From: a virus
DNA length: 64,000 nt
Virus record (IMG/VR): IMGVR_UViG_3300025327_000016
Span: 1 to 64,000 of that record
Strand: one strand, 5' to 3'
Under the pieces are notes generated by a model. It did no database searches. It was not told where the DNA came from and was given only the letters and a program-made list of their open reading frames with translations. Made by a program: the position numbers and the translations under genes. How positions within the stretch are numbered: the first letter of the stretch is position 1; every line of letters starts with the position of its first letter. Positions 5,247-11,589 of the stretch are shown here, in pieces.

Positions 5247-5450
5247 CTACCGCTTGCTGCATATATCAACAACAAACCCTGCTCCTCCTAATAGGAGGAG
5301 TACTACAAGCACTCCTCCCAACCATGGGAGCAGCACACAAGCTGCTCCCACCAACCCCACCCATAAGAGGGTGGTACCAATTAGGTTGTCCTTCTTTCGA
5401 AGGAACCAACCTAGTACTGCTATAAAAATACAAATTAACAACCTTAACAT
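5247..5450 (-). CDS. Small membrane protein, 67 aa, paralogue of the gene at 2144-2386
   Basis: ATG at 5448-5450 with GAGAGGTGAG upstream. Three hydrophobic segments: residues 2-16, about 24-40 and about 43-60, with a short RKKDN loop. The layout GW-basic loop-two close membrane segments matches the protein encoded at 2144-2386. The coding DNA holds hairpins at 5282-5300 (19-bp odd palindrome) and 5325-5350 (10 bp). No enzyme motif. It could act on the membrane during infection, but this is inference. Confidence 0.7.
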   Translation of the reverse strand: MLRLLICIFIAVLGWFLRKKDNLIGTTLLWVGLVGAACVLLPWLGGVLVVLLLLGGAGFVVDICSKR

Positions 5451-5520
5451 ATTTACTCACCTCTCTTTCTCGTGACCATTATTTAACGAGGCGGTCACTA
5501 CCTCGTAAGCTCAGTCCTAA

Positions 5521-5685
5521 CTATCCCTCCTTTCGCGCGATGTACTCATCGTACATCGCGTTGATATCCTCGTCCGTAAGAACGAGGTCTTCCGACCAGG
5601 ACTCATAGTCCTGGTCTACCTGCTGGAGGCAGCCCCAGCAAGGGGCTGCCTCCAGGTACAACTCATCAATCAGGTCCCTGATCAT
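5521..5685 (-). CDS. Small acidic protein, 54 aa
   Basis: ATG at 5683-5685 with AAAGGAGGTGAG upstream; a longer in-frame start at 5832 would only shadow the upstream gene. The product is strongly acidic (SEDLVLTDEDINAMYDEYI), with CWGC near residues 15-18. The start overlaps the stop of the upstream gene as ATGA. Coding hairpins: 5536-5560 (10 bp), 5594-5616 (10 bp, 3-nt loop) and 5623-5655 (14 bp, 5-nt loop). Small acidic phage proteins often bind host proteins or mimic DNA; nothing here proves that. Confidence 0.68.
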   Translation of the reverse strand: MIRDLIDELYLEAAPCWGCLQQVDQDYESWSEDLVLTDEDINAMYDEYIARKEG

Positions 5686-5849
5686 TTGCTCACCTCCTTT
5701 CGAAGGCGAACAGCTTCTGAAAGCTGCTCGCGATGATATCGCGAGCGTAACTCCCAGACATACTCTGGGAGCTTGTCCAAAAGCCCCCAGACTAACTCGG
5801 GTTCCCAACCCGAGTATCTCTTTTCGATCCAACTTTCAAAACTCATCAT
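5682..5849 (-). CDS. Hypothetical protein, 55 aa
   Basis: I choose ATG at 5847-5849 (AGTAGGT upstream) over the in-frame start at 5891. The product is helical and charged (MMSFESWIEKRYSGWEPELVWGLL... ending EAVRLRKEVSK). Its TGA overlaps the ATG of the next gene (ATGA), so the pair is translationally coupled. Coding hairpins include 5726-5746 (9 bp, 3-nt loop), 5751-5771 (8 bp) and 5795-5815 (9 bp, 3-nt loop). No family recognised. Confidence 0.62.
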   Translation of the reverse strand: MMSFESWIEKRYSGWEPELVWGLLDKLPEYVWELRSRYHREQLSEAVRLRKEVSK

Positions 5850-5904
5850 ATAATACCTACTTTCTGCCGCTGTTAAGCGGCGTAATGTCACCCACTTGGT
5901 GGGT

Positions 5905-5946
5905 GCAAAAAAGGGGAAGGGAGAGCTTGTAAGCTCTCCCTTCCCC
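5905..5946 (-). terminator. Intrinsic terminator, minus strand
   Basis: The longest perfect stem in the arm: 16 bp at 5913-5928/5931-5946 with a 2-nt centre, followed on the minus strand by six U residues (A run 5907-5912). It lies just after the stop of the gene at 5957-6193. Confidence 0.8.
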
Positions 5947-5956
5947 CCAACTTACT

Positions 5957-6193
5957 TTACTCAGAGACCTCGGCGTAGAATGCGCCGAGATCCTCCTTCC
6001 CCTTTATTACAACATTAACGCACTGGCCGAGGTTACTGTGAATGTAAAAACTCGTGCATTCAATCTTTTCAGCTGCGCACGCTGCGCAGCTGGACGGGTA
6101 GGCATAGCCTACCCATCCAGTGAACCCCGCGGGCGGGTTCTGACACCATTCCATGATGGCGTCGTAAAGCTCTCTACCTTTACAAATACTCAT
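5957..6193 (-). CDS. Hypothetical protein with cysteine cluster, 78 aa
   Basis: ATG at 6191-6193 with GAAAGGAGTAT upstream. The protein has an N-terminal helix (GRELYDAIMEWCQNPPAG), a central cluster SSCAACAAEKIEC and a C-terminal part VNVVIKGKEDLGAFYAEVSE. Three clustered cysteines plus one at residue 17 could bind a metal. Coding hairpins at 6071-6091 (9 bp, loop CGC) and 6096-6114 (8 bp, 3-nt loop). It ends at a strong terminator. Function unknown. Confidence 0.68.
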   Translation of the reverse strand: MSICKGRELYDAIMEWCQNPPAGFTGWVGYAYPSSCAACAAEKIECTSFYIHSNLGQCVNVVIKGKEDLGAFYAEVSE

Positions 6194-6205
6194 ATTATAC
6201 TCCTT

Positions 6206-6310
6206 TCATCTACAGCCTGCCTCACGGTCAGGTCTTACATAGACCTCATCATCGGTGTCGCAAGCCACCTCCCACCTACACCCCGTGGTTGGGGTTAAGC
6301 CCGCAACCAT
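6206..6310 (-). CDS. Tiny ORF, 34 aa
   Basis: ATG at 6308-6310 begins 3 nt after the stop of the 24-codon ORF upstream, so re-initiation is plausible; its own ribosome binding site is weak. The peptide is MVAGLTPTTGCRWEVACDTD followed by an acidic-to-basic tail ending AGCR. The stop codon precedes the AAAGGAG of the next gene. It fills the gap exactly between two genes, which supports it, but its small size leaves real doubt. Confidence 0.42.
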   Translation of the reverse strand: MVAGLTPTTGCRWEVACDTDDEVYVRPDREAGCR

Positions 6311-6313
6311 AGA

Positions 6314-6388
6314 TTACTCTATGGTTGCGAACTCAGCGTTCAGTATCGCCCAACAATAGGCGACACAAATCCAAAGTTCAAATATCAT
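6314..6388 (-). CDS. Tiny hydrophobic leader ORF, 24 aa
   Basis: ATG at 6386-6388 has one of the best ribosome binding sites in the window (AAAGGAGGTGAAATAT). The peptide MIFELWICVAYCWAILNAEF plus four residues is mostly hydrophobic and could be a single membrane helix or a leader peptide. A perfect 12-bp hairpin (6302-6329, 4-nt loop) covers its stop and the start of the next ORF, which would suit translational control. It appears to be the first gene of this minus-strand operon. Confidence 0.5.
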   Translation of the reverse strand: MIFELWICVAYCWAILNAEFATIE

Positions 6389-6693
6389 ATATTTCACCTC
6401 CTTTCAGCCACATAGTTCACAGGGGGGGGTGGGGCACCAAACGATAAATCCCCTGTGATATTATCTGCATTACCACCCACACACACATACACTCACCCTA
6501 ACGGGGTTACCTGCTCGCACCACAAGCAAATAAATGAGCCTAGAACACATCGTAGGGGAAGGGGTGGGTACTGGAAGCTAGGGGTAATTACCCCTAGCTT
6601 TAAGAAGCCTTCTAAAATTTTTAGTGGAACCTTCTCTTATTTAGCTTTCGCCAGGGCTTTAACAGCTTTTATATCTAACAAGAGGTATATATC
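6389..6693. other. Divergent intergenic region between the minus arm and plus-strand genes
   Basis: About 300 bp without a convincing gene. It contains a 9-bp inverted repeat with a 24-nt loop at 6417-6458 (leader of the minus operon), a possible minus-strand -10 (TAATAT, near 6462-6467) without a clear -35, and a perfect 26-bp palindrome at 6575-6600. The two gene groups diverge from here, so promoters for both strands are expected, but I cannot place them with confidence. Confidence 0.5.
6575..6600. repeat. Perfect 26-bp palindrome
   Basis: AAGCTAGGGGTAA joined to its exact reverse complement, with no loop. The absence of a spacer favours a dimeric protein-binding site over an RNA hairpin. 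It sits in the divergent intergenic region, a natural place for an operator. Confidence 0.7.
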
Positions 6694-6718
6694 ATGAATA
6701 TTCCAAGAAATAGTAACC

Positions 6719-7009
6719 TTGCTTGAAAGATGGTGTTGTTATAACGGACAACTTATTCTCAATGAATCTATTGACGATGGTTTCCCCGAATTAACAAAAG
6801 AGATATGGATGTGCAGAGGAAACATTAGATTAGCTAAGATAGAGTATCCCCCAATATACAACAGGGAAGGTATTGCCTTCCCCCGTAACTTAAGTGGTGA
6901 TCAAATACTGGCTTCGATCCAAAAGGTATATTACCCTAACAAGTTAGGGTGGGGAGATATAACAACTGATGTCCAAGGGAGTACACCTGATGATAGTACC
7001 AAACATTAG
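6719..7009 (+). CDS. Hypothetical protein, 96 aa, start uncertain
   Basis: The open frame starts at TTG 6719 without a ribosome binding site. A good site (AAGAGGT) and ATG at 6694 exist just upstream, but that frame stops after 10 codons; a +1 shift would join it to this ORF. The protein reads plausibly (NESIDDGFPELTKEIWMCRGNI), so the gene may be real with a sequencing error, a programmed shift or decay. No family recognised. Confidence 0.4.
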   Translation: MLERWCCYNGQLILNESIDDGFPELTKEIWMCRGNIRLAKIEYPPIYNREGIAFPRNLSGDQILASIQKVYYPNKLGWGDITTDVQGSTPDDSTKH

Positions 7010-7229
7010 AAGTAATAAATATAATGATTTACCTAATAAGGTATCGCCGTTCCTAACGGCGGTGGATAAGGTATTTATTACCGAAGGTAGATTTGAAGTA
7101 GGTAGCATAAATAATCCTATTAGGCACATCTTTGATACCAGTAATGATGCTGTAGCTTACGCTGAGAAATTTCAACCAGGTACGATGACTATTCTAGATC
7201 GATGGACAAATAGTTCTTGGATAGTATAA
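6990..7229 (+). CDS. Hypothetical protein, 79 aa
   Basis: ATG at 6990 is preceded by AAGGGAG at good spacing and overlaps the end of the previous ORF by 20 nt. The product (MIVPNIRSNKYNDLPNKVSP...AYAEKFQPGTMTILDRWTN) reads as a small soluble alpha/beta protein. No family recognised. It belongs to the short plus-strand group ahead of the structural operon. Confidence 0.5.
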   Translation: MIVPNIRSNKYNDLPNKVSPFLTAVDKVFITEGRFEVGSINNPIRHIFDTSNDAVAYAEKFQPGTMTILDRWTNSSWIV

Positions 7230-7483
7230 CCTATGTATGTATTATCATCTCAGATGGGCCTAAAACACATGAGTTAGAGGTGACAGGTATCTTAGACCAA
7301 CTTGGAGTAACTTCTGCGCTATATGACCAATTAGAGCTGTTTCCTGAGGCATATACAGGAGACCACATCCTAGACGATTCGATGATCGGAAAATGGAAAG
7401 CAGAAAGAGGTATTAGATCTATACCCCTTAAGAAAGGATCTAGCAAACAAACTATTGCAGATAACATTACTGAGTTAAGCTGA
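7217..7483 (+). CDS. Hypothetical protein, 88 aa
   Basis: TTG start at 7217 overlaps the previous gene by 13 nt; no ribosome binding site is visible and the frame has no ATG near the start. The protein contains SDGPKTHELEVTGILDQLGV and ends SSKQTIADNITELS. A second frame that begins right after (AELIRSGKSKVQAVAMDKAG) reads as a natural continuation, so the end may be frameshifted. Confidence 0.42.
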   Translation: MDSITYVCIIISDGPKTHELEVTGILDQLGVTSALYDQLELFPEAYTGDHILDDSMIGKWKAERGIRSIPLKKGSSKQTIADNITELS

Positions 7484-7523
7484 GTTAATTAGATCAGGTA
7501 AAAGCAAAGTTCAAGCGGTAGCC

Positions 7524-7613
7524 ATGGATAAAGCTGGTAAGGGTAATAAGCGTAAGCGGGAAGAACATATTCCTCAAGTTAATACCTCACCCATGGATTT
7601 ATGGCATTCCTGA
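7524..7613 (+). pseudogene. Short basic ORF, possible displaced C-terminus of the preceding gene
   Basis: From ATG 7524 this frame encodes 29 aa (MDKAGKGNKRKREEHIPQVN...). The frame is already open from about 7481 (AELIRSGKSKVQAVAMDKAG). SGKSKxQAVAxxKAGKxxKRK resembles the basic C-terminal segments of some small phage proteins. I read it as the frameshifted end of the ORF at 7217-7483, or an independent short peptide. Confidence 0.35.
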
Positions 7614-7617
7614 TCAC

Positions 7618-7646
7618 TTGACAAAAAGATCAATATATGTTATATA
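7618..7646 (+). promoter_or_regulatory. Sigma70-type promoter for the structural operon
   Basis: TTGACA at 7618-7623 and TATATA at 7641-7646 with a 17-bp spacer. It is the only consensus -35 upstream of the long plus-strand run of virion genes. An 11-bp inverted repeat (7637-7647/7665-7675) covers the -10, which suggests repressor control. Confidence 0.6.
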
Positions 7647-7775
7647 TTAATTCTTTTATATAATATATATAACATCACTGTCAGTAATATTATAATACAG
7701 AGAACTACTAAAAGTAGTTCTCTTATAAGATATTACTGTATGTAATATTACATACAGAGATCTCTGTCAGTAATA
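7637..7775. promoter_or_regulatory. Cluster of palindromes and direct repeats, likely operator or origin
   Basis: Elements in order: inverted repeat 7637-7647/7665-7675; CTGTCAGTAATA at 7678-7689 and again at 7764-7775; perfect hairpin 7700-7722 (10 bp, loop AAA); perfect 22-bp palindrome 7736-7757. The region is AT-rich and has no gene (7614-7875). The layout fits multiple regulator binding sites or a replication start; the sequence alone cannot separate these. Confidence 0.6.
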
Positions 7776-7875
7776 AGCAATCCATTAAGGTTGCGGAAAA
7801 ACCATATACAGTATATAATTAGTTAGCACCTAATAACCTATGGATCTAATGCATCAATTAAACGGAGATATTGTA

Positions 7876-8544
7876 ATGCGAAGAAATTATCGTAAGCCAA
7901 ATATAGAATCATTAGTTAAGAATAATAGGGAGCTTCCAGCTCCTCCTCCTGGATGGAAATTTCCTCGAGAGTGGAATTTAGATCAACGTAAGGTTGATGC
8001 TATAACAGTAGAACTTCAACAACGACGTAGTACTCATGGTATGTTTGCTAATGTACCCATGTTATGTAATGGCGAGCAATGTCCTTTTGCTCTTATATGT
8101 GGTGCGTGGCAGGCACAAGAGGCACACATAGGTGACAGGTGTGTGCCTGAGATAGCATTGGTTATGACCAATACAGATAGGTATCTCCGTGAGTTTGGTA
8201 TAGATCCAAATAAGGACGACCACTTTGCCGACTTCACGTTAGTGAAGGAGTTAGTAGCTATAGAGGTTATGATCGAGCGATGCGAGAAGAGATTATCTCT
8301 TGAATATGAAGTAGTGGATGTTCCTGTTCTAGCTACGAAGAACAGTGAGGTTTACACTAAGAAAGAAGTTAATGCATCACTAGATATTCGCGATAAGCAT
8401 ATGCGCCGTAGACATGAAATCCTTAGGCTATTACAAGCTACGAGAGCTGATAAGAAGCAACTATCAGGTAATACAGGTGCTGAGGTAGCTGATCGGTTGC
8501 TTACCCTTGATGCTGAAGTTACTGATATTCGAAAGGATGATTAG
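7876..8544 (+). CDS. Four-cysteine protein upstream of terminase, possible small terminase
   Basis: I choose ATG 7876 (GGAG 8 nt upstream) over the in-frame ATG at 7840. The 222-aa protein has a motif GMFANVPMLCNGEQCPFALI followed by C...GDRCVPEIAL: four cysteines in the pattern C-x4-CP-x4-C-x13-C, then a charged helical half with KEVNASLDIRDKHMRRRHEILRLL. The cysteine pattern suggests a zinc or iron-sulfur site. I recall similar proteins before the large terminase in other phages, and position makes a small terminase or packaging factor plausible, but there is no direct proof. Confidence 0.65.
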   Translation: MRRNYRKPNIESLVKNNRELPAPPPGWKFPREWNLDQRKVDAITVELQQRRSTHGMFANVPMLCNGEQCPFALICGAWQAQEAHIGDRCVPEIALVMTNTDRYLREFGIDPNKDDHFADFTLVKELVAIEVMIERCEKRLSLEYEVVDVPVLATKNSEVYTKKEVNASLDIRDKHMRRRHEILRLLQATRADKKQLSGNTGAEVADRLLTLDAEVTDIRKDD

Positions 8545-8546
8545 GC

Positions 8547-8963
8547 ATGCCTAATTTTGTTGGTAGTATATGGAATAATATGACGAGATATGCCCCTTCA
8601 GCTTATGCTGCTATCAAACAAGGAGCAGGGATGTTTGGTGCAGGATTTGGTGGTATGAGAAGTGGTTGGGCTGGTTCGCCTAGTCTTATGGGTAATCTTG
8701 CAAGTCCATCTTTTTTAGGTAGAGTTGGTGGTTCAATGAGTGGTTTTGGTGGTGGTATAGCTGAAGCATGGGGTGGGATGTCTACTGCTGGCAAAGTAGC
8801 AGGTGTAGGTATGGGCTTAGGTGGAGGTTGGATGGGAACTAATCTTATTGCTCGAGGATTAGGTGCTACCGTAGGTACCTTAGGAGACTTAGGTGGAGTA
8901 GCTTTTGGTGGTCCCGCAGAGAACTTTCAAAGAGGTAGGTCAAGAGGACCAATAGGATTATAG
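8547..8963 (+). CDS. Gly-rich virion-like protein, 138 aa
   Basis: ATG at 8547, 3 nt after the previous stop, with AAAGGA upstream. The protein is very Gly/Ala-rich with many GxG, GGG and GMG runs (GAGFGGMRSGWAGSP; GVGMGLGGGWMG) and hydrophobic enough to touch membrane. The two following genes have the same character. Such small Gly/Ala-rich proteins near terminase may be minor virion components or membrane-active ejected proteins; this is inference. Confidence 0.65.
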   Translation: MPNFVGSIWNNMTRYAPSAYAAIKQGAGMFGAGFGGMRSGWAGSPSLMGNLASPSFLGRVGGSMSGFGGGIAEAWGGMSTAGKVAGVGMGLGGGWMGTNLIARGLGATVGTLGDLGGVAFGGPAENFQRGRSRGPIGL

Positions 8964-8977
8964 GGCTAAAATAACAA

Positions 8978-9370
8978 ATGCCAAGTTTATTGGGTTCATT
9001 ATTAAAAGGTGTATGGAGCACTACTAAGTTTGGGGCTCGTACAGGATGGGGTATTACTAGGGGTGTAACAGGAGCTGTGTTTAACAGGGGAACCCTACAA
9101 ACAGGTATGGGTTTAGCTCAAGGAGCTTGGAGCTTAGGTAAATTTGCCCATAAGTATCAAGCACCTATTGGTTTTGGAATAGCAGCAGGAGCTTTTGCTT
9201 TTGGTGCTATGAACTATCCTAGTGTGGATCCTAAACAGTACGCCGAGGTGCGAGGACATTCTCCTATGCAACGTTTCCAAGCAAGTGCTCAAGGAGATCT
9301 TGTTTTTGGTTTAAATAAAACACCAGATGTTAATATATCTCCAATGGCGGCTGCTTATATGTTTCTTTAG
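8978..9370 (+). CDS. Gly/Ala-rich protein, 130 aa
   Basis: ATG at 8978; no clear ribosome binding site. The protein opens MPSLLGSLLKGVWSTTKFGA and contains a hydrophobic segment around residues 60-80 (YQAPIGFGIAAGAFAFGAMNY). It ends with PMAAAYMFL. Same style as its two neighbours; perhaps a related minor virion or membrane-associated protein. Confidence 0.6.
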   Translation: MPSLLGSLLKGVWSTTKFGARTGWGITRGVTGAVFNRGTLQTGMGLAQGAWSLGKFAHKYQAPIGFGIAAGAFAFGAMNYPSVDPKQYAEVRGHSPMQRFQASAQGDLVFGLNKTPDVNISPMAAAYMFL

Positions 9371-9394
9371 AAGGTTATTTAGAGGATTCGATCT

Positions 9395-9868
9395 ATGTCT
9401 TTAATTTCAAGTATAGCAAAGCATTTTAAAGCTAAATGGTTGCCAGCAACTGCTGTTGGTATTGGTGGGGTTATGGAGTATCGCTCTCACTTGGGAGAGC
9501 GTGATAAACCCGTTACAGCAGCTCTTAAAACAATAGGTTCCCAAGCCTTATGGTATCTTTACCCAGCCGCTATGACAGCAATTCACGCCGCTCCTTTCTT
9601 ATCAGCTGCAGGCACAGCTATGGAAGCCAACAGGCGACAAGCTGCAGGCACTATGATGTTTGGTGCCCAAACCTTTGGACCTAGAGATGTATTAGATAAT
9701 GCCTATTTGGCTACTAATAGAGCAAGAGCTCTTACAGCTATAAATCAATCTAAGCTAAATGCTCGTAATATTATCGGCCAAGAAGCCGCCCTTATGTCAG
9801 CAAGATATTCAGGAGCAGGTTCTATTGGTGGTGCTGGTTATAATTCTTTTTATGGAGCATCTTATTAA
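9395..9868 (+). CDS. Ala-rich protein, 157 aa
   Basis: ATG at 9395 with AGAGGA upstream. A basic N-terminus (SSIAKHFKAKWLPATAVGIGG) leads into a middle with a hydrophobic stretch (ALWYLYPAAMTAIHAAPFLSAAG) and an Ala/Arg-rich C-terminus. A 7-bp coding hairpin with a 6-nt loop lies near 9482-9501. Probably a minor virion protein like the two genes before it; no recognised family. Confidence 0.6.
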   Translation: MSLISSIAKHFKAKWLPATAVGIGGVMEYRSHLGERDKPVTAALKTIGSQALWYLYPAAMTAIHAAPFLSAAGTAMEANRRQAAGTMMFGAQTFGPRDVLDNAYLATNRARALTAINQSKLNARNIIGQEAALMSARYSGAGSIGGAGYNSFYGASY

Positions 9869-9873
9869 TTTAT

Positions 9874-11589
9874 ATGGGTATAGATATAACTCGTTTTACT
9901 CCAGAACAACGCAGTAGGTATATAGAAGTTCTTAAGACCTTTCCTCTCTTCGCAAAAGAATTTTTCGATAAAACTCTTCGTGATTGGCAACAAACAGTTG
10001 TTGCAACAAATGCTAAACGTTTTGCGTTACGCGTAGCACGTCGTGGTGGTAAAACCGAATTAGTATGTATGATGGTTTTATGGTTATGTTTTACTAATGG
10101 TAAGGTCATAGATCCTACCCGCAAGCAACGATACAAAGTTATTGTGATGGCTCCACTAGAAACCCATCTTAATGATATTTATCAGAATATGCTAACACTC
10201 ATAAATACCTCTAAAGATTTTCAAGAGAGTATAGAGAAGCCCGCTAAAGCACCTGCATTTTTGCGTTTTAAAAACGGTGCTGTTATACAATTCTTAACAG
10301 CAGGTACCAAGTCGGGAATGGCAGCCATGGGTATTCGTGGTAAGTGGGGTGATTTAATATGGGTAGAAGAAGCAGACTATTGTACGGATGATGACATGAC
10401 ATCAGCTTTAGCTATCTTGGGTCAATCAGATGACATTAGGTTTATAATGACATCTACTCCATCAGGTAAAAGAGGTATATACTACGAGACATGTGTTGAT
10501 CCAGAACCCAGAGGCTTCAAATCATTTCACTATAATTGCTGGGAAGCAATACCAGATTGGAATGAAGAACGTGATAGGCAGATACGTATGCTCATTGGGC
10601 CAGTTAGGTATGAACATGAACAACTAGCTGATTTTGGTTCTGAATCATTTGCGGTATTTAAGAAAGAAAAAATAGATACTGCTAAAAATCGCGATACACC
10701 ATGGTATACTCATTCTCCCAAATCTCATCCTAATTATGGGTATCTTATGTCTAAGCTTTATAGCAAAGAACATCCTATCGTAATAGGAGTAGATTGGGAT
10801 AAGTATCATGCTGCTACTCAGATAGTTGTTGTGCAGTTTGAAAGATATGATGATAAAGACTATTATATGCGCGTAATAGCAAGACATGAAATACCAATAG
10901 GAGAATATACCCTACATAACGCTACTAAGAAAATAGTTATGCTTAATGATTTCTATCAACCAGATTATATCTATTGTGATCGTGGTTATGGAGAAGGTCA
11001 GATAGAAAACTTAAAAGTAGTTGGTTTGGAGAATCCAGAAACCAAACTTCACGATAAAGTAATTGGTGTACATTTTGGACAGTCAGTAGATATTCTAGAT
11101 CCGCATACTAGGGTAAGATCATCAACGCCAATCAAACCACTAATGGTAAATAGATTAACTCAGATGTTTGATGACGAAGTACTTATACTAAGTCCTCATG
11201 ATCACTTCATGACCCTAGAGTTAAACGAATATCGAGTTAAGCGTATGAGCCAAAATGGACAACCCATTTTCTCTTCTAAGAACGAACATGCCATAGACGC
11301 TCTTATGTTAGCAGTATATGGTATTACCGAACACTTTTTAAATATGGGCAAGGTAGAATCTTATGCTGAGATGCAGCCTATTAGCAATATCTTAAAGCGC
11401 GTACCTGAAAACAAAACCTCACCATTACAAAAACGCAACACCAATATAGATTATGAGCCCCCTCCGCCTGGGTTTATACCATCCAATCAGTATGGATTGC
11501 GAGGAGGGGGATTCGACAGCTTTAATCCTACAGTATCTAGATTTGGTGGTTCAGGTATAAGACGTAGAAGTTTTACGCGAGGTAGCTAA
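9874..11589 (+). CDS. terL: Terminase large subunit
   Basis: DNA-packaging motor, 571 aa. The ATPase half has the adenine-binding RDWQQ motif, Walker A ARRGGKTE with K60, Walker B LIWVEEAD with E165/E166, and motif III IMTSTPSGKRG. The nuclease half has the three acidic clusters of the RNase H fold: GVDWD (D307), YCDRGYGEG (D369) and HAIDALM (D475). All key residues are present, so it should be active. It cuts and pumps phage DNA into the prohead through the portal encoded downstream. It ends in TAATG overlap with the next gene. Confidence 0.96.
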   Translation: MGIDITRFTPEQRSRYIEVLKTFPLFAKEFFDKTLRDWQQTVVATNAKRFALRVARRGGKTELVCMMVLWLCFTNGKVIDPTRKQRYKVIVMAPLETHLNDIYQNMLTLINTSKDFQESIEKPAKAPAFLRFKNGAVIQFLTAGTKSGMAAMGIRGKWGDLIWVEEADYCTDDDMTSALAILGQSDDIRFIMTSTPSGKRGIYYETCVDPEPRGFKSFHYNCWEAIPDWNEERDRQIRMLIGPVRYEHEQLADFGSESFAVFKKEKIDTAKNRDTPWYTHSPKSHPNYGYLMSKLYSKEHPIVIGVDWDKYHAATQIVVVQFERYDDKDYYMRVIARHEIPIGEYTLHNATKKIVMLNDFYQPDYIYCDRGYGEGQIENLKVVGLENPETKLHDKVIGVHFGQSVDILDPHTRVRSSTPIKPLMVNRLTQMFDDEVLILSPHDHFMTLELNEYRVKRMSQNGQPIFSSKNEHAIDALMLAVYGITEHFLNMGKVESYAEMQPISNILKRVPENKTSPLQKRNTNIDYEPPPPGFIPSNQYGLRGGGFDSFNPTVSRFGGSGIRRRSFTRGS

